A stretch of DNA of 64,000 nucleotides from assembly GCF_001277295.1 (NCBI RefSeq), contig NZ_CP011456.1, positions 2,666,001 through 2,730,000 of the forward strand. The letters are read 5' to 3'. Made by a program: the position numbers and the translations under genes. This DNA comes from Anabaena sp. WA102. GTDB lineage: Bacteria > Cyanobacteriota > Cyanobacteriia > Cyanobacteriales > Nostocaceae. The notes beneath the pieces were generated by a model. That model was given only the letters and a program-made list of their open reading frames with translations, was not told where the DNA came from and ran no database searches. The stretch's first letter is position 1. The number at the start of each line of letters is the position of its first letter. This document shows positions 25,850-34,758 of the stretch, one piece after another.

Positions 25850-26211
25850 CCCATGCTATCCCGAACTTCTTTAATACAATCGAGAGAAATTTCCTGTTTG
25901 TCCCCAGAAAATTCATTTTCAGGAGTGAGGAATAGCATACAGTGACATTCTTTGCGTTCGCGCATGGGTACGCAGGGACAGTTCCAAAAAGCGGCGTTAA
26001 CTTCGGCTTCTTTATCTTCGTAGTGACGACAAGGACATAAGGGCGCACCGAGTTCGTCTTTATGCTTGGCTAGTCCTTCGATGACAACTGCGGTGACGGA
26101 AGGTTCAGAACAGAAGAATGTTCCCGTCCGTTTGGCGTATTGTTCGGAAAAATGCCGCATTGCTTCTAGGCTTTTATCGCTGGATTTTGAATTCACTTCT
26201 GATGTGACCAT
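25846..26211 (-). CDS. ftrC: ferredoxin-thioredoxin reductase, catalytic chain
   Basis: 121 residues. It passes electrons from photosystem I-reduced ferredoxin to thioredoxin through a [4Fe-4S] cluster and an active-site disulfide. All the family cysteines are present in the order CPCRHY, NCPCVPMRERKECHC. Normal length. The variable chain (ftrV) is not in the window. Overlaps DUF309 by four bases. Confidence 0.96.
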   Translation of the reverse strand: MVTSEVNSKSSDKSLEAMRHFSEQYAKRTGTFFCSEPSVTAVVIEGLAKHKDELGAPLCPCRHYEDKEAEVNAAFWNCPCVPMRERKECHCMLFLTPENEFSGDKQEISLDCIKEVRDSMG

Positions 26212-26279
26212 TGGTTGTGCTGTTTATAAATTTCCATGTTTCTTTGCATTGTACATCAGGCTCAGTGTGAGAAATCGTT

Positions 26280-27437
26280 TCAAAATAAACTGAGGGCTTT
26301 TTGTAGTTGGGGTTGTAGTTCTTGTTCGTTTTGGACGATGATGCCAGGATATTCCCGATTAATGAGGTTTGGTGTGGCTGAATCTGGATTTTGCCACAGT
26401 AGCCAACGACTACCCGGAGGTAAGGAAGATGTGGTGAAAGAGTTTTGGGTTAGCCAAATGAGGGGGCGGTGATCTGGTGGTAAGCTGTTTTTTTCGGTGG
26501 GGTTGGTGGCTGCTAAGGTTTCGAGAACGGAGATATTACCTGTAGTTAAACCTGTGGCTGATGTCCATAGTTGCACTTGCAGTTTCTGTTTTTGGGCATA
26601 AAAATACAGGGAAGCAGCAGCAATCACGGCTTGTTCAAACAATTCTTGTTGCCATATAAAGGAACTATCTATGGCAATGATAATTTCTTGTCCCCCGGTA
26701 ATTACTTCTAATTCTCGGACTCGTAATTCTCCATAGCGAGCGCTCGTCCGCCAATGAATCAACCGAGTAGGATCACCGATGCGATAGGGACGTAGCGATC
26801 GCACTAATCCCGTTGTTGCCATCTGTAAAGGTTTACCACGGGGATCTCCCCTTTGGCTATCATCTTGTCCGATTTCATCAATTAAGGGGCAGGTAGTCAA
26901 GGGTAAAACGGTGGGATAAACAGTCGCCCTAGCTTCACACTGACGAGGACGACGACAGGAAAATAAACCCCAGGGCGCACCTGTGACTAATTCTACTGTG
27001 TGCCAGCGGTAAATACCACGCTGTTGGGTCGGGTGATAATAGATGCACTGATAACTCTCTTGTGGTGGAATAGCTTCAATATTTTGCTGGACTGGTTGAC
27101 CAAGAATAAATGGGAGAATGTCTCTAATTTGTAATAGACTAGAAGATTGTTTTTTCTGATTTTGAATTTCTATTTCAATTTTCAGTGCATCACCGGCGGT
27201 TACTGGTGCAATAGGACGACGTTTGACAATTATACCTGTGAGCGATCGCGGCGCAACAAAAGCCGACACCCCCAAAAGCGCAAAACTAACCCCACTAATC
27301 ACATACAGCCAGCCAGCCATGGTATTAATCCCTGCACCCAAATAACACACAGAGATTCCCGCCAACACCCAACCGCCATAAGCAGGTGCAGCAGCATGGG
27401 TTTCCAGCCAATTGTTGATTTTTTTGGTAATTTTCAT
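26280..27437 (-). CDS. DUF58 domain protein
   Basis: 385 residues. Two N-terminal membrane helices (GGWVLAGISVCYLGAGIN; WLYVISGVSFALLGVSAF), a beta-rich region, then the DUF58 segment with GDPTRLIHWRTSARYGELRV and a degenerate vWA-like region (IIAIDSSFIWQQELFEQAVI). DUF58 proteins are commonly paired with MoxR AAA+ ATPases and transglutaminases, but neither is adjacent here. Upstream is a heptamer repeat array. Confidence 0.88.
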   Translation of the reverse strand: MKITKKINNWLETHAAAPAYGGWVLAGISVCYLGAGINTMAGWLYVISGVSFALLGVSAFVAPRSLTGIIVKRRPIAPVTAGDALKIEIEIQNQKKQSSSLLQIRDILPFILGQPVQQNIEAIPPQESYQCIYYHPTQQRGIYRWHTVELVTGAPWGLFSCRRPRQCEARATVYPTVLPLTTCPLIDEIGQDDSQRGDPRGKPLQMATTGLVRSLRPYRIGDPTRLIHWRTSARYGELRVRELEVITGGQEIIIAIDSSFIWQQELFEQAVIAAASLYFYAQKQKLQVQLWTSATGLTTGNISVLETLAATNPTEKNSLPPDHRPLIWLTQNSFTTSSLPPGSRWLLWQNPDSATPNLINREYPGIIVQNEQELQPQLQKALSLF

Positions 27438-27462
27438 CTTACTTTTTTAACTTAATTTTGGG

Positions 27463-27570
27463 GGAACAGGGAACAGGGAACAGGGAACAGGGAATAGGCA
27501 AGAGGCAAGAGGCAAGAGGCAAGAGGCAAGAGGCAAGAGGCAAGGGGCAAGAGGCAAGAGGCAAGAGGGA
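27463..27570. repeat. heptamer repeats (GGGAACA then GCAAGAG)
   Basis: Four units of GGGAACA-type followed by about eleven units of GGCAAGA. Units of the second type also occur inside the family-B MITEs (for example 16497-16530). Confidence 0.88.
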
Positions 27571-27628
27571 ATAAATTTGATAATGATTGAGAATTACATC
27601 TAAAAAGCCCCTGTCATTAATTGCCACG

Positions 27629-27675
27629 GACAACTGACCACTGACAACTGACCACTGACAACCAACAACTGACAA
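27629..27675. repeat. heptamer repeats directly before mtnA
   Basis: About six ACAACTG/ACCACTG units running up to the mtnA start codon, leaving no room for a normal ribosome site. Confidence 0.82.
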
Positions 27676-27676
27676 T

Positions 27677-28714
27677 ATGGTTTATCCCGTTATTTGGCAC
27701 AATAATTCAGTCTCACTGATTGATCAAACTCGCTTACCTAATGAATATACAGTGGTGGAGATTCACCGCAGTGAAGATATGGCACAAGCCATTACCACTA
27801 TGATTGTGAGAGGTGCGCCGGCGATTGGAGTTGCGGCAGCTTATGGAATGTATTTGGGGGCAAGGGAAATTGAAACCAGCCATCGCCAAGAGTTTTTAGC
27901 TAAACTGGAAACAGTAGCTAATTTGTTGCGTTCTACCCGTCCCACTGCGGTAAATTTGTTTTGGGCAATTGGCAGAATGATGCAAACGGCTTATGAAACC
28001 ATGGGAACAGTCGCCGAAATTAAACAAGCCCTTTTAGAAACTGCCCAAAAGATCAATGCCGAAGACTTGCAAACTTGTCAAGCGATCGGTGATCATGGTT
28101 TGGCGGCATTACCGCAAACCCCAGAAAAACTAATTATACTCACTCACTGCAACGCTGGGGCTTTAGCTACCGCTGGTTATGGTACAGCATTAGGTGTAGT
28201 CCGTTCTGCGTGGAAAGAAGGACGTTTAGCCAGAGTATATGCAGACGAAACTCGTCCCCGGTTACAAGGTGCAAAACTCACCACTTGGGAATGTGTCCAA
28301 GAAGGGATTCCGGTGACAGTAATTACCGATAATATGGCTGCCCACTGCATGAAACAAGGTTTAATTGATGCTGTAGTTGTGGGCGCTGATAGAATAGCTG
28401 CTAATGGTGACGCTGCCAATAAAATCGGAACTTATAGTTTAGCTATTGTGGCTAAAGCTCATAATATTCCTTTCTTTGTGGCTGCACCTTTATCTACCGT
28501 AGATTTTCAATTAACTGATGGTAGTCAAATTCCCATTGAAGAACGTCACCCAGCGGAAATCTATCAAATAGGTGAAACTATCCTCACTCCTCCAGGTGTG
28601 GAATTTTATAACCCGGCTTTTGATGTCACCCCTGCTGATTTAATTACCGCCATTATTACTGAAAATGGGGCTTTTCTTCCCGGTGATTTATTAAAGGCTC
28701 AGAAGATGGTTTAA
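27677..28714 (+). CDS. mtnA: S-methyl-5-thioribose-1-phosphate isomerase
   Basis: 345 residues. It isomerises methylthioribose-1-phosphate to methylthioribulose-1-phosphate in the methionine salvage pathway. Characteristic: MIVRGAPAIGVAAAYG, catalytic Cys in THCNAGALATAGYGTALGV, catalytic Asp in VVGADRIAANGDAANKIGTY. Start at ATG 27677 fits the family N-terminus (VIWHNNSVSLIDQTRLP), although the leader is heptamer repeat. A hairpin follows the stop. Confidence 0.95.
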   Translation: MVYPVIWHNNSVSLIDQTRLPNEYTVVEIHRSEDMAQAITTMIVRGAPAIGVAAAYGMYLGAREIETSHRQEFLAKLETVANLLRSTRPTAVNLFWAIGRMMQTAYETMGTVAEIKQALLETAQKINAEDLQTCQAIGDHGLAALPQTPEKLIILTHCNAGALATAGYGTALGVVRSAWKEGRLARVYADETRPRLQGAKLTTWECVQEGIPVTVITDNMAAHCMKQGLIDAVVVGADRIAANGDAANKIGTYSLAIVAKAHNIPFFVAAPLSTVDFQLTDGSQIPIEERHPAEIYQIGETILTPPGVEFYNPAFDVTPADLITAIITENGAFLPGDLLKAQKMV

Positions 28715-28729
28715 TTTTAACGGTGAGAA

Positions 28730-28750
28730 GGGTTTAGCAATGCTAAACCC
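28730..28750 (+). terminator. hairpin after mtnA
   Basis: A perfect 9-bp stem GGGTTTAGC/GCTAAACCC with loop AAT, 16 bp after the mtnA stop. There is no immediate T-run, so termination strength is uncertain. Confidence 0.55.
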
Positions 28751-28790
28751 CCACATAAATTTAACCTTTTATTGTCATAAAAATCGGTAC

Positions 28791-28898
28791 ATACAGCGGT
28801 TTCCGCTCTTATGAGGTACATCTTAGCCCCCTCATCGCTTACGGGGAGGGGGTTGGGGGTGGGGTTCTTGTACCTCATAACATCGGGAAGTGCTGTAT
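28791..28898. mobile_element. MITE family A, well-preserved copy
   Basis: 108 bp. The left arm ATACAGCGGTTTCCGCTCTT...GAGGTAC matches the inverted right arm ATACAGCACTTCCCGATGTT...GAGGTAC. The GC-rich core is shared with 5089-5196. Confidence 0.75.
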
Positions 28899-28907
28899 AT
28901 GTATTTC

Positions 28908-29013
28908 TGGCGTTGCTGAATTGAGGTATGAAATTCCTAAATTGAACCTTTAAAACTCTTACCTTTGCGTCTTTGCGTGAAACTAAAATTTATACCCTTA
29001 ATCAGCAACGCCA
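28908..29013. mobile_element. MITE with TGGCGTTGCTGA ends, TATTTC duplication
   Basis: 106 bp. Left TGGCGTTGCTGAATTGAGGT; right, inverted, TGGCGTTGCTGATTAAGGGT. TATTTC stands on both sides (28902-28907 and 29014-29019). The interior has a CTTTGCGTCTTTGCGTGAAA motif common in this genome. The glnB terminator shares the arm sequence. Confidence 0.78.
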
Positions 29014-29160
29014 TATTTCTTTATGCCTTATTTTTTTTTATATCTTCTCTGACTACATAAGTAAATTCAGCGGTAAAAAAATAGTGTAAACCTGTCTAAA
29101 ATACCACAATATAAGTTAAAATATACTTTATATAGCAATAAAGTGTATCAAGTAAGAACT

Positions 29161-30219
29161 ATGAGTGGACAAAAAACATTTAGCGTCACTGCTGGTATTT
29201 CTACAGCATCACAACCTGGTTTATTTGATGGGATAGCTTCTGCATTGCAAGCATATCAAGAACGTCAGCGTCAGGAAAGGGAAACTGCTATCAAAAGAGA
29301 GCAAGATATACAACAAAAAATTGCTCAATTTCGTTCTGGTGCTACTAAAAAAAAGATTGTTGTTCAAGAACCTGAACAGGTTAACTTAATAAATGCTGAG
29401 GTAAATCAAGCCTTATCTCAGGATGCACAAAGACAAGTGCAGAATCTAAAAATGCAATTACCAAAGATTAAATCAGAATATCAGATTTTAATTGATCGGC
29501 AATTATTGGAAACTGCAAGTGTACAACAAGCTATTCAGAAGACGGAAACGGCATTACAAAATAATAATTTAACTGACGCTCAAACCTACTTACAAACATT
29601 AGATGATGCTCGCATTCAGGTAATTCAACAACTCCAGATAGAGTGGACAAAACAGTTTGAATTTCTGCAATCTAGACTCAATAATTTACAGTCAAGTCTT
29701 CCTGATCATATCACTCAACAATTACAAATCAAAATAAATGATCTGTGTAATAGTTGGCAGACTATTTCTGATGAAGAGATAGAAATTTTCCATCAAGAAA
29801 TTAGTAGCTACGAATCTCAAGCAGAACAAGTGTATACTGCGGCGGAAAATTTAGTAGCATCTTGGCAAGAAGTTGGTTATGTTGCCAAAATTGCGGAAAT
29901 TAATGATGGTGATGTAGTTATTAATATTGAAACCCATGAGGGAGTAAATACGCAAATGCGGATTCAGTTTGATGGTCAACAAATTGACTTAGCTGGACCT
30001 CATGATGAAGAAGGTGATTCTTCCTGTTCTAGTCGCACGTTTGACGTGATTGAACTGTTTCAACAGCAAGGTTATCAGGTGGAATGGACAGCATGGAATG
30101 GTGAACCTGTGGACAAAGAATGGCGGAATGTGGATATGGGGATTATTTCCGTAAAAACAACTATGGAGTCTGATTCTAATAAAATACCTGAGCGGCGTTC
30201 TGAAAGTATCGGCGATTAG
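29161..30219 (+). CDS. coiled-coil protein, first gene of the GTPase/vWA/AAA cluster
   Basis: About 352 residues from ATG 29161; a GTG at 29143 would add six. Residues 30-230 are long charged helices (coiled coil; ERQRQERETAIKREQDIQQK). The last 100 form a compact domain with alternating strands (VAKIAEINDGDVVINIETHE, MRIQFDGQQIDLAGP), a CSS motif and a Trp-rich end (YQVEWTAWNGEPVDKEWRN). No signal peptide. Family not recognised. The radical-SAM gene lies 74 bp downstream on the same strand, so this protein could be its substrate or scaffold; that is inference. Confidence 0.7.
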   Translation: MSGQKTFSVTAGISTASQPGLFDGIASALQAYQERQRQERETAIKREQDIQQKIAQFRSGATKKKIVVQEPEQVNLINAEVNQALSQDAQRQVQNLKMQLPKIKSEYQILIDRQLLETASVQQAIQKTETALQNNNLTDAQTYLQTLDDARIQVIQQLQIEWTKQFEFLQSRLNNLQSSLPDHITQQLQIKINDLCNSWQTISDEEIEIFHQEISSYESQAEQVYTAAENLVASWQEVGYVAKIAEINDGDVVINIETHEGVNTQMRIQFDGQQIDLAGPHDEEGDSSCSSRTFDVIELFQQQGYQVEWTAWNGEPVDKEWRNVDMGIISVKTTMESDSNKIPERRSESIGD

Positions 30220-30293
30220 AAGCGATTAGAAATCGCGGCTACACAGGCAAAACCCACCTACGTGGGTTTCAATCTCTTAATTTAAGATGGTAA

Positions 30294-30884
30294 ATGATGA
30301 CAAAACCGCTATTGCTAAATATAGCTGCTTGGCTGCCTCGTTCTTGTGCTAATGGTCCAGGAACTCGGATGGTGATTTGGGTACAAGGTTGTCCTTTTCG
30401 GTGTCTAGGTTGTCAAAATCCTGACTATTTGCAGTTTAAGTTAAATCAGGTGGTGACTGTAGAGGAAATGTGGCAAAAATTCCAAGAATTACCGGATTTA
30501 GCGGGTATTTCCATTTCCGGTGGTGAACCTTTTGCTCAAGCTGTGGCTTTGGCAGATTTAGCACGTCGCGTCCAATCCGTAGGTAAGACGGTTGTTTGTT
30601 GGACAGGGTATCAACTACAACAATTGCAATTCAATAATATTCCTGATAGTCAAAGGTTACTAAATCATATAGATTTATTAGTTGATGGCTTATTTATACA
30701 GCAGCAAGTTAGTAACCAACCACTAAAAGGTTCAAATAATCAAAAACTGCATTTTTTATCTGGGCGAATTGTTGAGGCTGATTTAGTGAATATACCGCGT
30801 CAGGAGTGGATATTAGGTTCAGAGACATTAACATATACGGGTTTTCCTGTGAAATACAAGCAACTTGATCAGGGTGGGGTATAA
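30294..30884 (+). CDS. radical-SAM activating enzyme, NrdG-like
   Basis: 196 residues. The cluster-binding motif is CPFRCLGC (C-x3-C-x2-C), preceded by GPGTRMVIWVQG and followed by ISISGGEPFAQAVAL, as in the small activases of anaerobic ribonucleotide reductase and related glycyl-radical enzymes. No nrdD or glycyl-radical protein is in the window. Its place between a coiled-coil protein and three GTPases suggests it modifies a member of this cluster. Six bases separate it from the next start. Confidence 0.9.
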   Translation: MMTKPLLLNIAAWLPRSCANGPGTRMVIWVQGCPFRCLGCQNPDYLQFKLNQVVTVEEMWQKFQELPDLAGISISGGEPFAQAVALADLARRVQSVGKTVVCWTGYQLQQLQFNNIPDSQRLLNHIDLLVDGLFIQQQVSNQPLKGSNNQKLHFLSGRIVEADLVNIPRQEWILGSETLTYTGFPVKYKQLDQGGV

Positions 30885-30889
30885 AATAG

Positions 30890-31654
30890 ATGAGTATTGT
30901 GGTGATAGGCGATCGCAAAACCGGAAAAACCAGCATGGTCAGAGCCTTGGCTGAACACGGGAAATATGTCAAAATCAGTAATATCCTAGCCAGTGACTTA
31001 TACAATCCCAGCACCAAGGAAATAGCAGGTACAGATCAATTAAATACCAAAACCTTAAACATGGAGGTAGATTTACCCGCAACCGGACCAAGACAATTGA
31101 ATATTTTATGGATTGATACCCCTGGAGAATTTTGGAGTAACCCCCAATATCGAAAAGATCATCCAGCAGCTTGGCAAGGAATGGAAGATAAAGTCAAGGA
31201 AAGTAAAGCCGTAATTTTAATGTTACCGCCCCACCAAAGTCTAGTATCTAGCCGTCTGATAGATGTAGCTGCTAATCATCTCCAACCAGTTAATACATTA
31301 CCAACTAGTGATCAATGGGTGAATGGTTTACAGAACTGGTTTGACTTTTTACAACAGAATTGTCAACGAGTCAAACACATAATTATTGCCCTCCATAAAG
31401 CCGATTTATTTTGTGATGTGGAAGCAGAAGGAAAGACTTGGAGATATAACCCAAAGAGAGGCGGTGCAGCCCCTTGGTATGATTATAGTGATCATGTAGT
31501 TGAGTCATATTTTGGAGTTGCAAATCAAGTCATTCGTAAATACAAAGGAAAAGAAATTGGTTCTCGAACTAATTTCTTTATTACTACTACCGAAAATCAG
31601 GAATTACTAGAATTGCCTTGGTTGTATCTTGCTCCTTATCTTATTTATAATTAA
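30890..31654 (+). CDS. P-loop GTPase-like protein 1 of cluster
   Basis: 254 residues. Walker A GDRKTGKTS at residues 7-15, G3 motif DTPG at 76-79 in ILWIDTPGEFW, and G4 HKAD at 169-172 in IIIALHKADLF (NKxD in classical GTPases). Ras-like strand order fits the TRAFAC class. Likely a nucleotide-dependent switch. This is the least altered of three tandem relatives; the next starts 13 bp downstream. Confidence 0.8.
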   Translation: MSIVVIGDRKTGKTSMVRALAEHGKYVKISNILASDLYNPSTKEIAGTDQLNTKTLNMEVDLPATGPRQLNILWIDTPGEFWSNPQYRKDHPAAWQGMEDKVKESKAVILMLPPHQSLVSSRLIDVAANHLQPVNTLPTSDQWVNGLQNWFDFLQQNCQRVKHIIIALHKADLFCDVEAEGKTWRYNPKRGGAAPWYDYSDHVVESYFGVANQVIRKYKGKEIGSRTNFFITTTENQELLELPWLYLAPYLIYN

Positions 31655-31667
31655 CCCATAAAATCTT

Positions 31668-32573
31668 ATGCTTGCCAAAAATTCCCAGACTAAACGTACA
31701 ATTCTGAAAAAACAACAATCAGTTGGCAATGACATTAGAATCATTGGCTCTCGTAAATCCGGTAAAACCACTTATTTAGCTTCATTATTACGGCTTCCAG
31801 AAGAATTAAAAAAACAATTTCCTGGTTTAAAAATTACACCTACTTCTGATGATGCGGCAGAATTAATTAGTGCAGCTAAGAATATTTTAGAACAAGGGGC
31901 AGTTTTTGCGGGGACAGATATTGAAAATGGTGATGAACCATATTTTTCTTTTGAAATTAAAATTCCCACCAGTAAAAATTCACCAGAAACAACATTACAA
32001 TTAAACGTCAAAGATTACTCAGGTGAAACATTTGAATGTGCAGCTATCCCTCACAGAGCATCTGAATTTCAAGAATATGTAGAAGATTGGTTAACCGCCA
32101 AAAGTTGGATGATTATGCTCACAGATTGGGATACAAGTAATGACGCAAAACTCTATGCACCTGCTTTGAATAGGCTATTAACAGAATTATCCGAACAGGC
32201 TAATGTGAATGAAACTTTGAGTAAATTGAGAGTTGCCGTAGTTATGAGTAAATGTGAACGAGGAGAACTGTGGCCTTGTCGTTTAGATGCCGAAGAAGAC
32301 TTATTTAGAGTCCGTTTAAAGGAAACTTATAACGTTTTGAAAGACAAATTACCACCTTCCAGATTACGGTTTTTCGCCTGTTCTTCCTTCGGTGTCATGG
32401 GAGATAGGTCTGGACAACATGATCCCCGTCCTAATCGTTATATACCGGATGATGGCAGTTCCGCCGAATTTATTGCCCATTTACGAGAGGTTGATGCTTG
32501 GAAACCCTTCGGTTTAATTTCCCCACTTTATTGGTTAAGCACAGGGAGGGTATTTCATGACGAACGCCTCTAA
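31668..32573 (+). CDS. P-loop GTPase-like protein 2 of cluster
   Basis: 301 residues. Walker A GSRKSGKT at 27-34, G3 DYSG at 116-119, and G4 position SKCE at 194-197 (VAVVMSKCERGELWP), where the guanine-reading Asp is replaced by Glu after a Cys. It ends KPFGLISPLYWLSTGR, shared with the next protein, so the two are paralogues. Overlaps the next gene by 17 bp. Whether it binds GTP, ATP or neither cannot be told from sequence. Confidence 0.78.
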   Translation: MLAKNSQTKRTILKKQQSVGNDIRIIGSRKSGKTTYLASLLRLPEELKKQFPGLKITPTSDDAAELISAAKNILEQGAVFAGTDIENGDEPYFSFEIKIPTSKNSPETTLQLNVKDYSGETFECAAIPHRASEFQEYVEDWLTAKSWMIMLTDWDTSNDAKLYAPALNRLLTELSEQANVNETLSKLRVAVVMSKCERGELWPCRLDAEEDLFRVRLKETYNVLKDKLPPSRLRFFACSSFGVMGDRSGQHDPRPNRYIPDDGSSAEFIAHLREVDAWKPFGLISPLYWLSTGRVFHDERL

Positions 32574-33468
32574 TCTTCCCGGTAACATTGGCGGAAACCA
32601 GGATTTTCGCGTTATCGGTCCCCGTCGTTCTGGAAAAACAGCTTTTATGGCGGCTCTAGCTCGTTGGCCAAATGCTAAAACAGACAGTCCTATTCTGGCT
32701 GTTGACCCCTATAACGACGAAGCTGGGGAATTAATTAGTCTGGCTCAGGACATCTTAGAAGATGGTAGAGAGTTAGCAGGTACAGATTATGGGCGTGAAG
32801 AGGCTGAGGATTTACCAACATACTCCTTACTAATTACCTTAAAAGCTAAGTTTATTAATCATCCTCTGCCAGCTTTAAGAAATCAACCTATTAGATTGCG
32901 AGTATCCTGTCGAGAATACTCCGGGGAACTGATCAAAGAATTACGAAATCTGGCTAATTCTAGCGCACATTTAGTTAGTTATTTAGATGATTGTGCCACT
33001 GCATCAGGCTTATTGATACTCATTGATAGCACTGCGAATAAAACATCTGATCAAGAATATGCTCAAGCCTTAGAAAACCTGCAAAGAGAATTAAATGAGC
33101 GATTAAATATTAAGAAAGGAGGATTACAAAACTATCGAATTGCTGTAGTATTTACGAAATGTGAACAACCTCCAGCTTCAGGTTATTGGCAAGATATAGA
33201 CACTTTCATGGGCTTAAAATTTCCTAATCTTAAAACTACAGTAAAGAAATGGAGTAACCTATGGGGATGTTCTACAAATTACTTTTTTGCTTCTACCTTT
33301 GGCACAAAAGGAACACCACCCAGACCCAACTTTAAGAAAAAAAATCGAGATAGTGGGGGAACTTATGGAGTAATTGATAAACCGGGAGTATGGCGACCTT
33401 TAGGTTTAGTTGCGCCTTTGTATTGGTTGGCAACGGGTAAGGAAGATAATCAATTAAGAGATATTTAG
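32557..33468 (+). CDS. P-loop GTPase-like protein 3 of cluster
   Basis: 303 residues. Walker A GPRRSGKT at 21-28, G3 position EYSG at 120-123 (the Mg/water-activating Asp is Glu), G4 position TKCE at 200-203. C-terminus RPLGLVAPLYWLATGK is like that of protein 2. The double loss in G3 and G4 suggests a weak or non-hydrolysing partner that may pair with proteins 1 or 2. It is followed after 12 bp by a gene with a strong ribosome site (GGAGG). Confidence 0.78.
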   Translation: MTNASNLPGNIGGNQDFRVIGPRRSGKTAFMAALARWPNAKTDSPILAVDPYNDEAGELISLAQDILEDGRELAGTDYGREEAEDLPTYSLLITLKAKFINHPLPALRNQPIRLRVSCREYSGELIKELRNLANSSAHLVSYLDDCATASGLLILIDSTANKTSDQEYAQALENLQRELNERLNIKKGGLQNYRIAVVFTKCEQPPASGYWQDIDTFMGLKFPNLKTTVKKWSNLWGCSTNYFFASTFGTKGTPPRPNFKKKNRDSGGTYGVIDKPGVWRPLGLVAPLYWLATGKEDNQLRDI

Positions 33469-33480
33469 GAGGAAATAATT

Positions 33481-34758
33481 ATGTCAGTTGTTCGCATTTA
33501 TCAATTTTGTAGAGGATTTGATAACGTCCGTAAGTCAGAAGTATATCAATGTTATGTATCTGGTGGTTATGCTTTTGAGAAAATCGCTCGTGCAAGTCAT
33601 GAAGTTCCTCCAGAAATTCGTGAAGCAGTAATTAATGATTATTTTAAATTGAATGATAATTATCCACCAGATCAGGATGATTTTTCTCTCATTGCCAGAG
33701 AAATAAATGATAAATATTCTGTTTTAGCAGTAGCAAATAGGCAACTAGATGATGGTGGTCGTCCTACTATTGGCTATAAATATTTTTGGTTAGATAAGTC
33801 AAAATTATCTCGATATGTTGATGGGATTGGAACTTTACTTTATTGGTGGTCTAAGAATGAGCCTAAGTTTAAAATGGAGGAATTGATTGATTCAATCTCA
33901 CCAGGAATATTTGACTATGACCAAGAAATTAAAAAAAATAATTTCCGAGAAATCTTGCAATATGAACAAACACTGCATGAAATTCCTGAAGTTCAAGTAG
34001 TTAAGAAAGAACTTTGGGAAGGATATCCAGCATATATGGAAATACACTATCTAGCTTTAGCTCTTAGTCATCGTGCTAACGATGCTAATGCTTGGGCTTG
34101 GAATGTTCAGAAATTATCATATCCAGAGACTTTTTTAGCAATTTCTTACACTACTGAAGAGAATCTACCCAAGACTATTCGTAAACGTCCATTACCATCC
34201 CCACAAAAAGATAATTCTAATAATAATTCTACTACAGCTACTACAAAAAACTCTGGTCAAATAGTCCCAGATAAAAAGATTAGAGATTGTTTAAAAGAGA
34301 TAGCAAGAATATTTGCTGATACACATGAACTAGACTCTAAAAAAACTGAGGAATTATTTGAATATTTAGCAAAATACCCAAATGAAACCTGGTCTAATTT
34401 TATAGACAAAGCTACTTTAAAGGCATCTGATGGCAACTTTAATATAATCTATAAAGCCGAAATATATCTGCTTTTACCAAAGGAAAAGAGTTCATTTTTG
34501 ATAGAAATATTAAATTCAACTAATTTCGGTAATTCGTCAGGAAAATCTAGTAGTAACAGCATTGCTATTAAATTTCACACTCAATTATTAAATGCTAGTT
34601 ACAAGTATCAAAATCCACAGGTAATTCACAGATTAGTTTCTTCTATATATACGGGTATTTCATATCTACTAAATCAGTTAATGGCTGATGACAATGGAAG
34701 TAATAAAATTGAATTTCTATTAACTCAATCGCAAAGTATATGGTCTAAAACTTTTTAA
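33481..34758 (+). CDS. unknown protein, N-terminal part of a frameshifted gene
   Basis: 425 residues up to a stop at 34756-34758. Preceded by GGAGG. The N-terminal half is a beta-rich domain (VVRIYQFCRGFDNVRKSEVY; YKYFWLDKSKLSRYVDGIG) followed by an Asn/Ser/Thr-rich linker and a helical region. Position after GTPases recalls GTPase-associated adaptor proteins, but I cannot assign a family. The reading frame clearly goes on after the stop in the -1 frame (next entry): codons ACT TTT TAA lie in a five-T run where one base lost, or a -1 slip, joins the two. Confidence 0.7.
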   Translation: MSVVRIYQFCRGFDNVRKSEVYQCYVSGGYAFEKIARASHEVPPEIREAVINDYFKLNDNYPPDQDDFSLIAREINDKYSVLAVANRQLDDGGRPTIGYKYFWLDKSKLSRYVDGIGTLLYWWSKNEPKFKMEELIDSISPGIFDYDQEIKKNNFREILQYEQTLHEIPEVQVVKKELWEGYPAYMEIHYLALALSHRANDANAWAWNVQKLSYPETFLAISYTTEENLPKTIRKRPLPSPQKDNSNNNSTTATTKNSGQIVPDKKIRDCLKEIARIFADTHELDSKKTEELFEYLAKYPNETWSNFIDKATLKASDGNFNIIYKAEIYLLLPKEKSSFLIEILNSTNFGNSSGKSSSNSIAIKFHTQLLNASYKYQNPQVIHRLVSSIYTGISYLLNQLMADDNGSNKIEFLLTQSQSIWSKTF

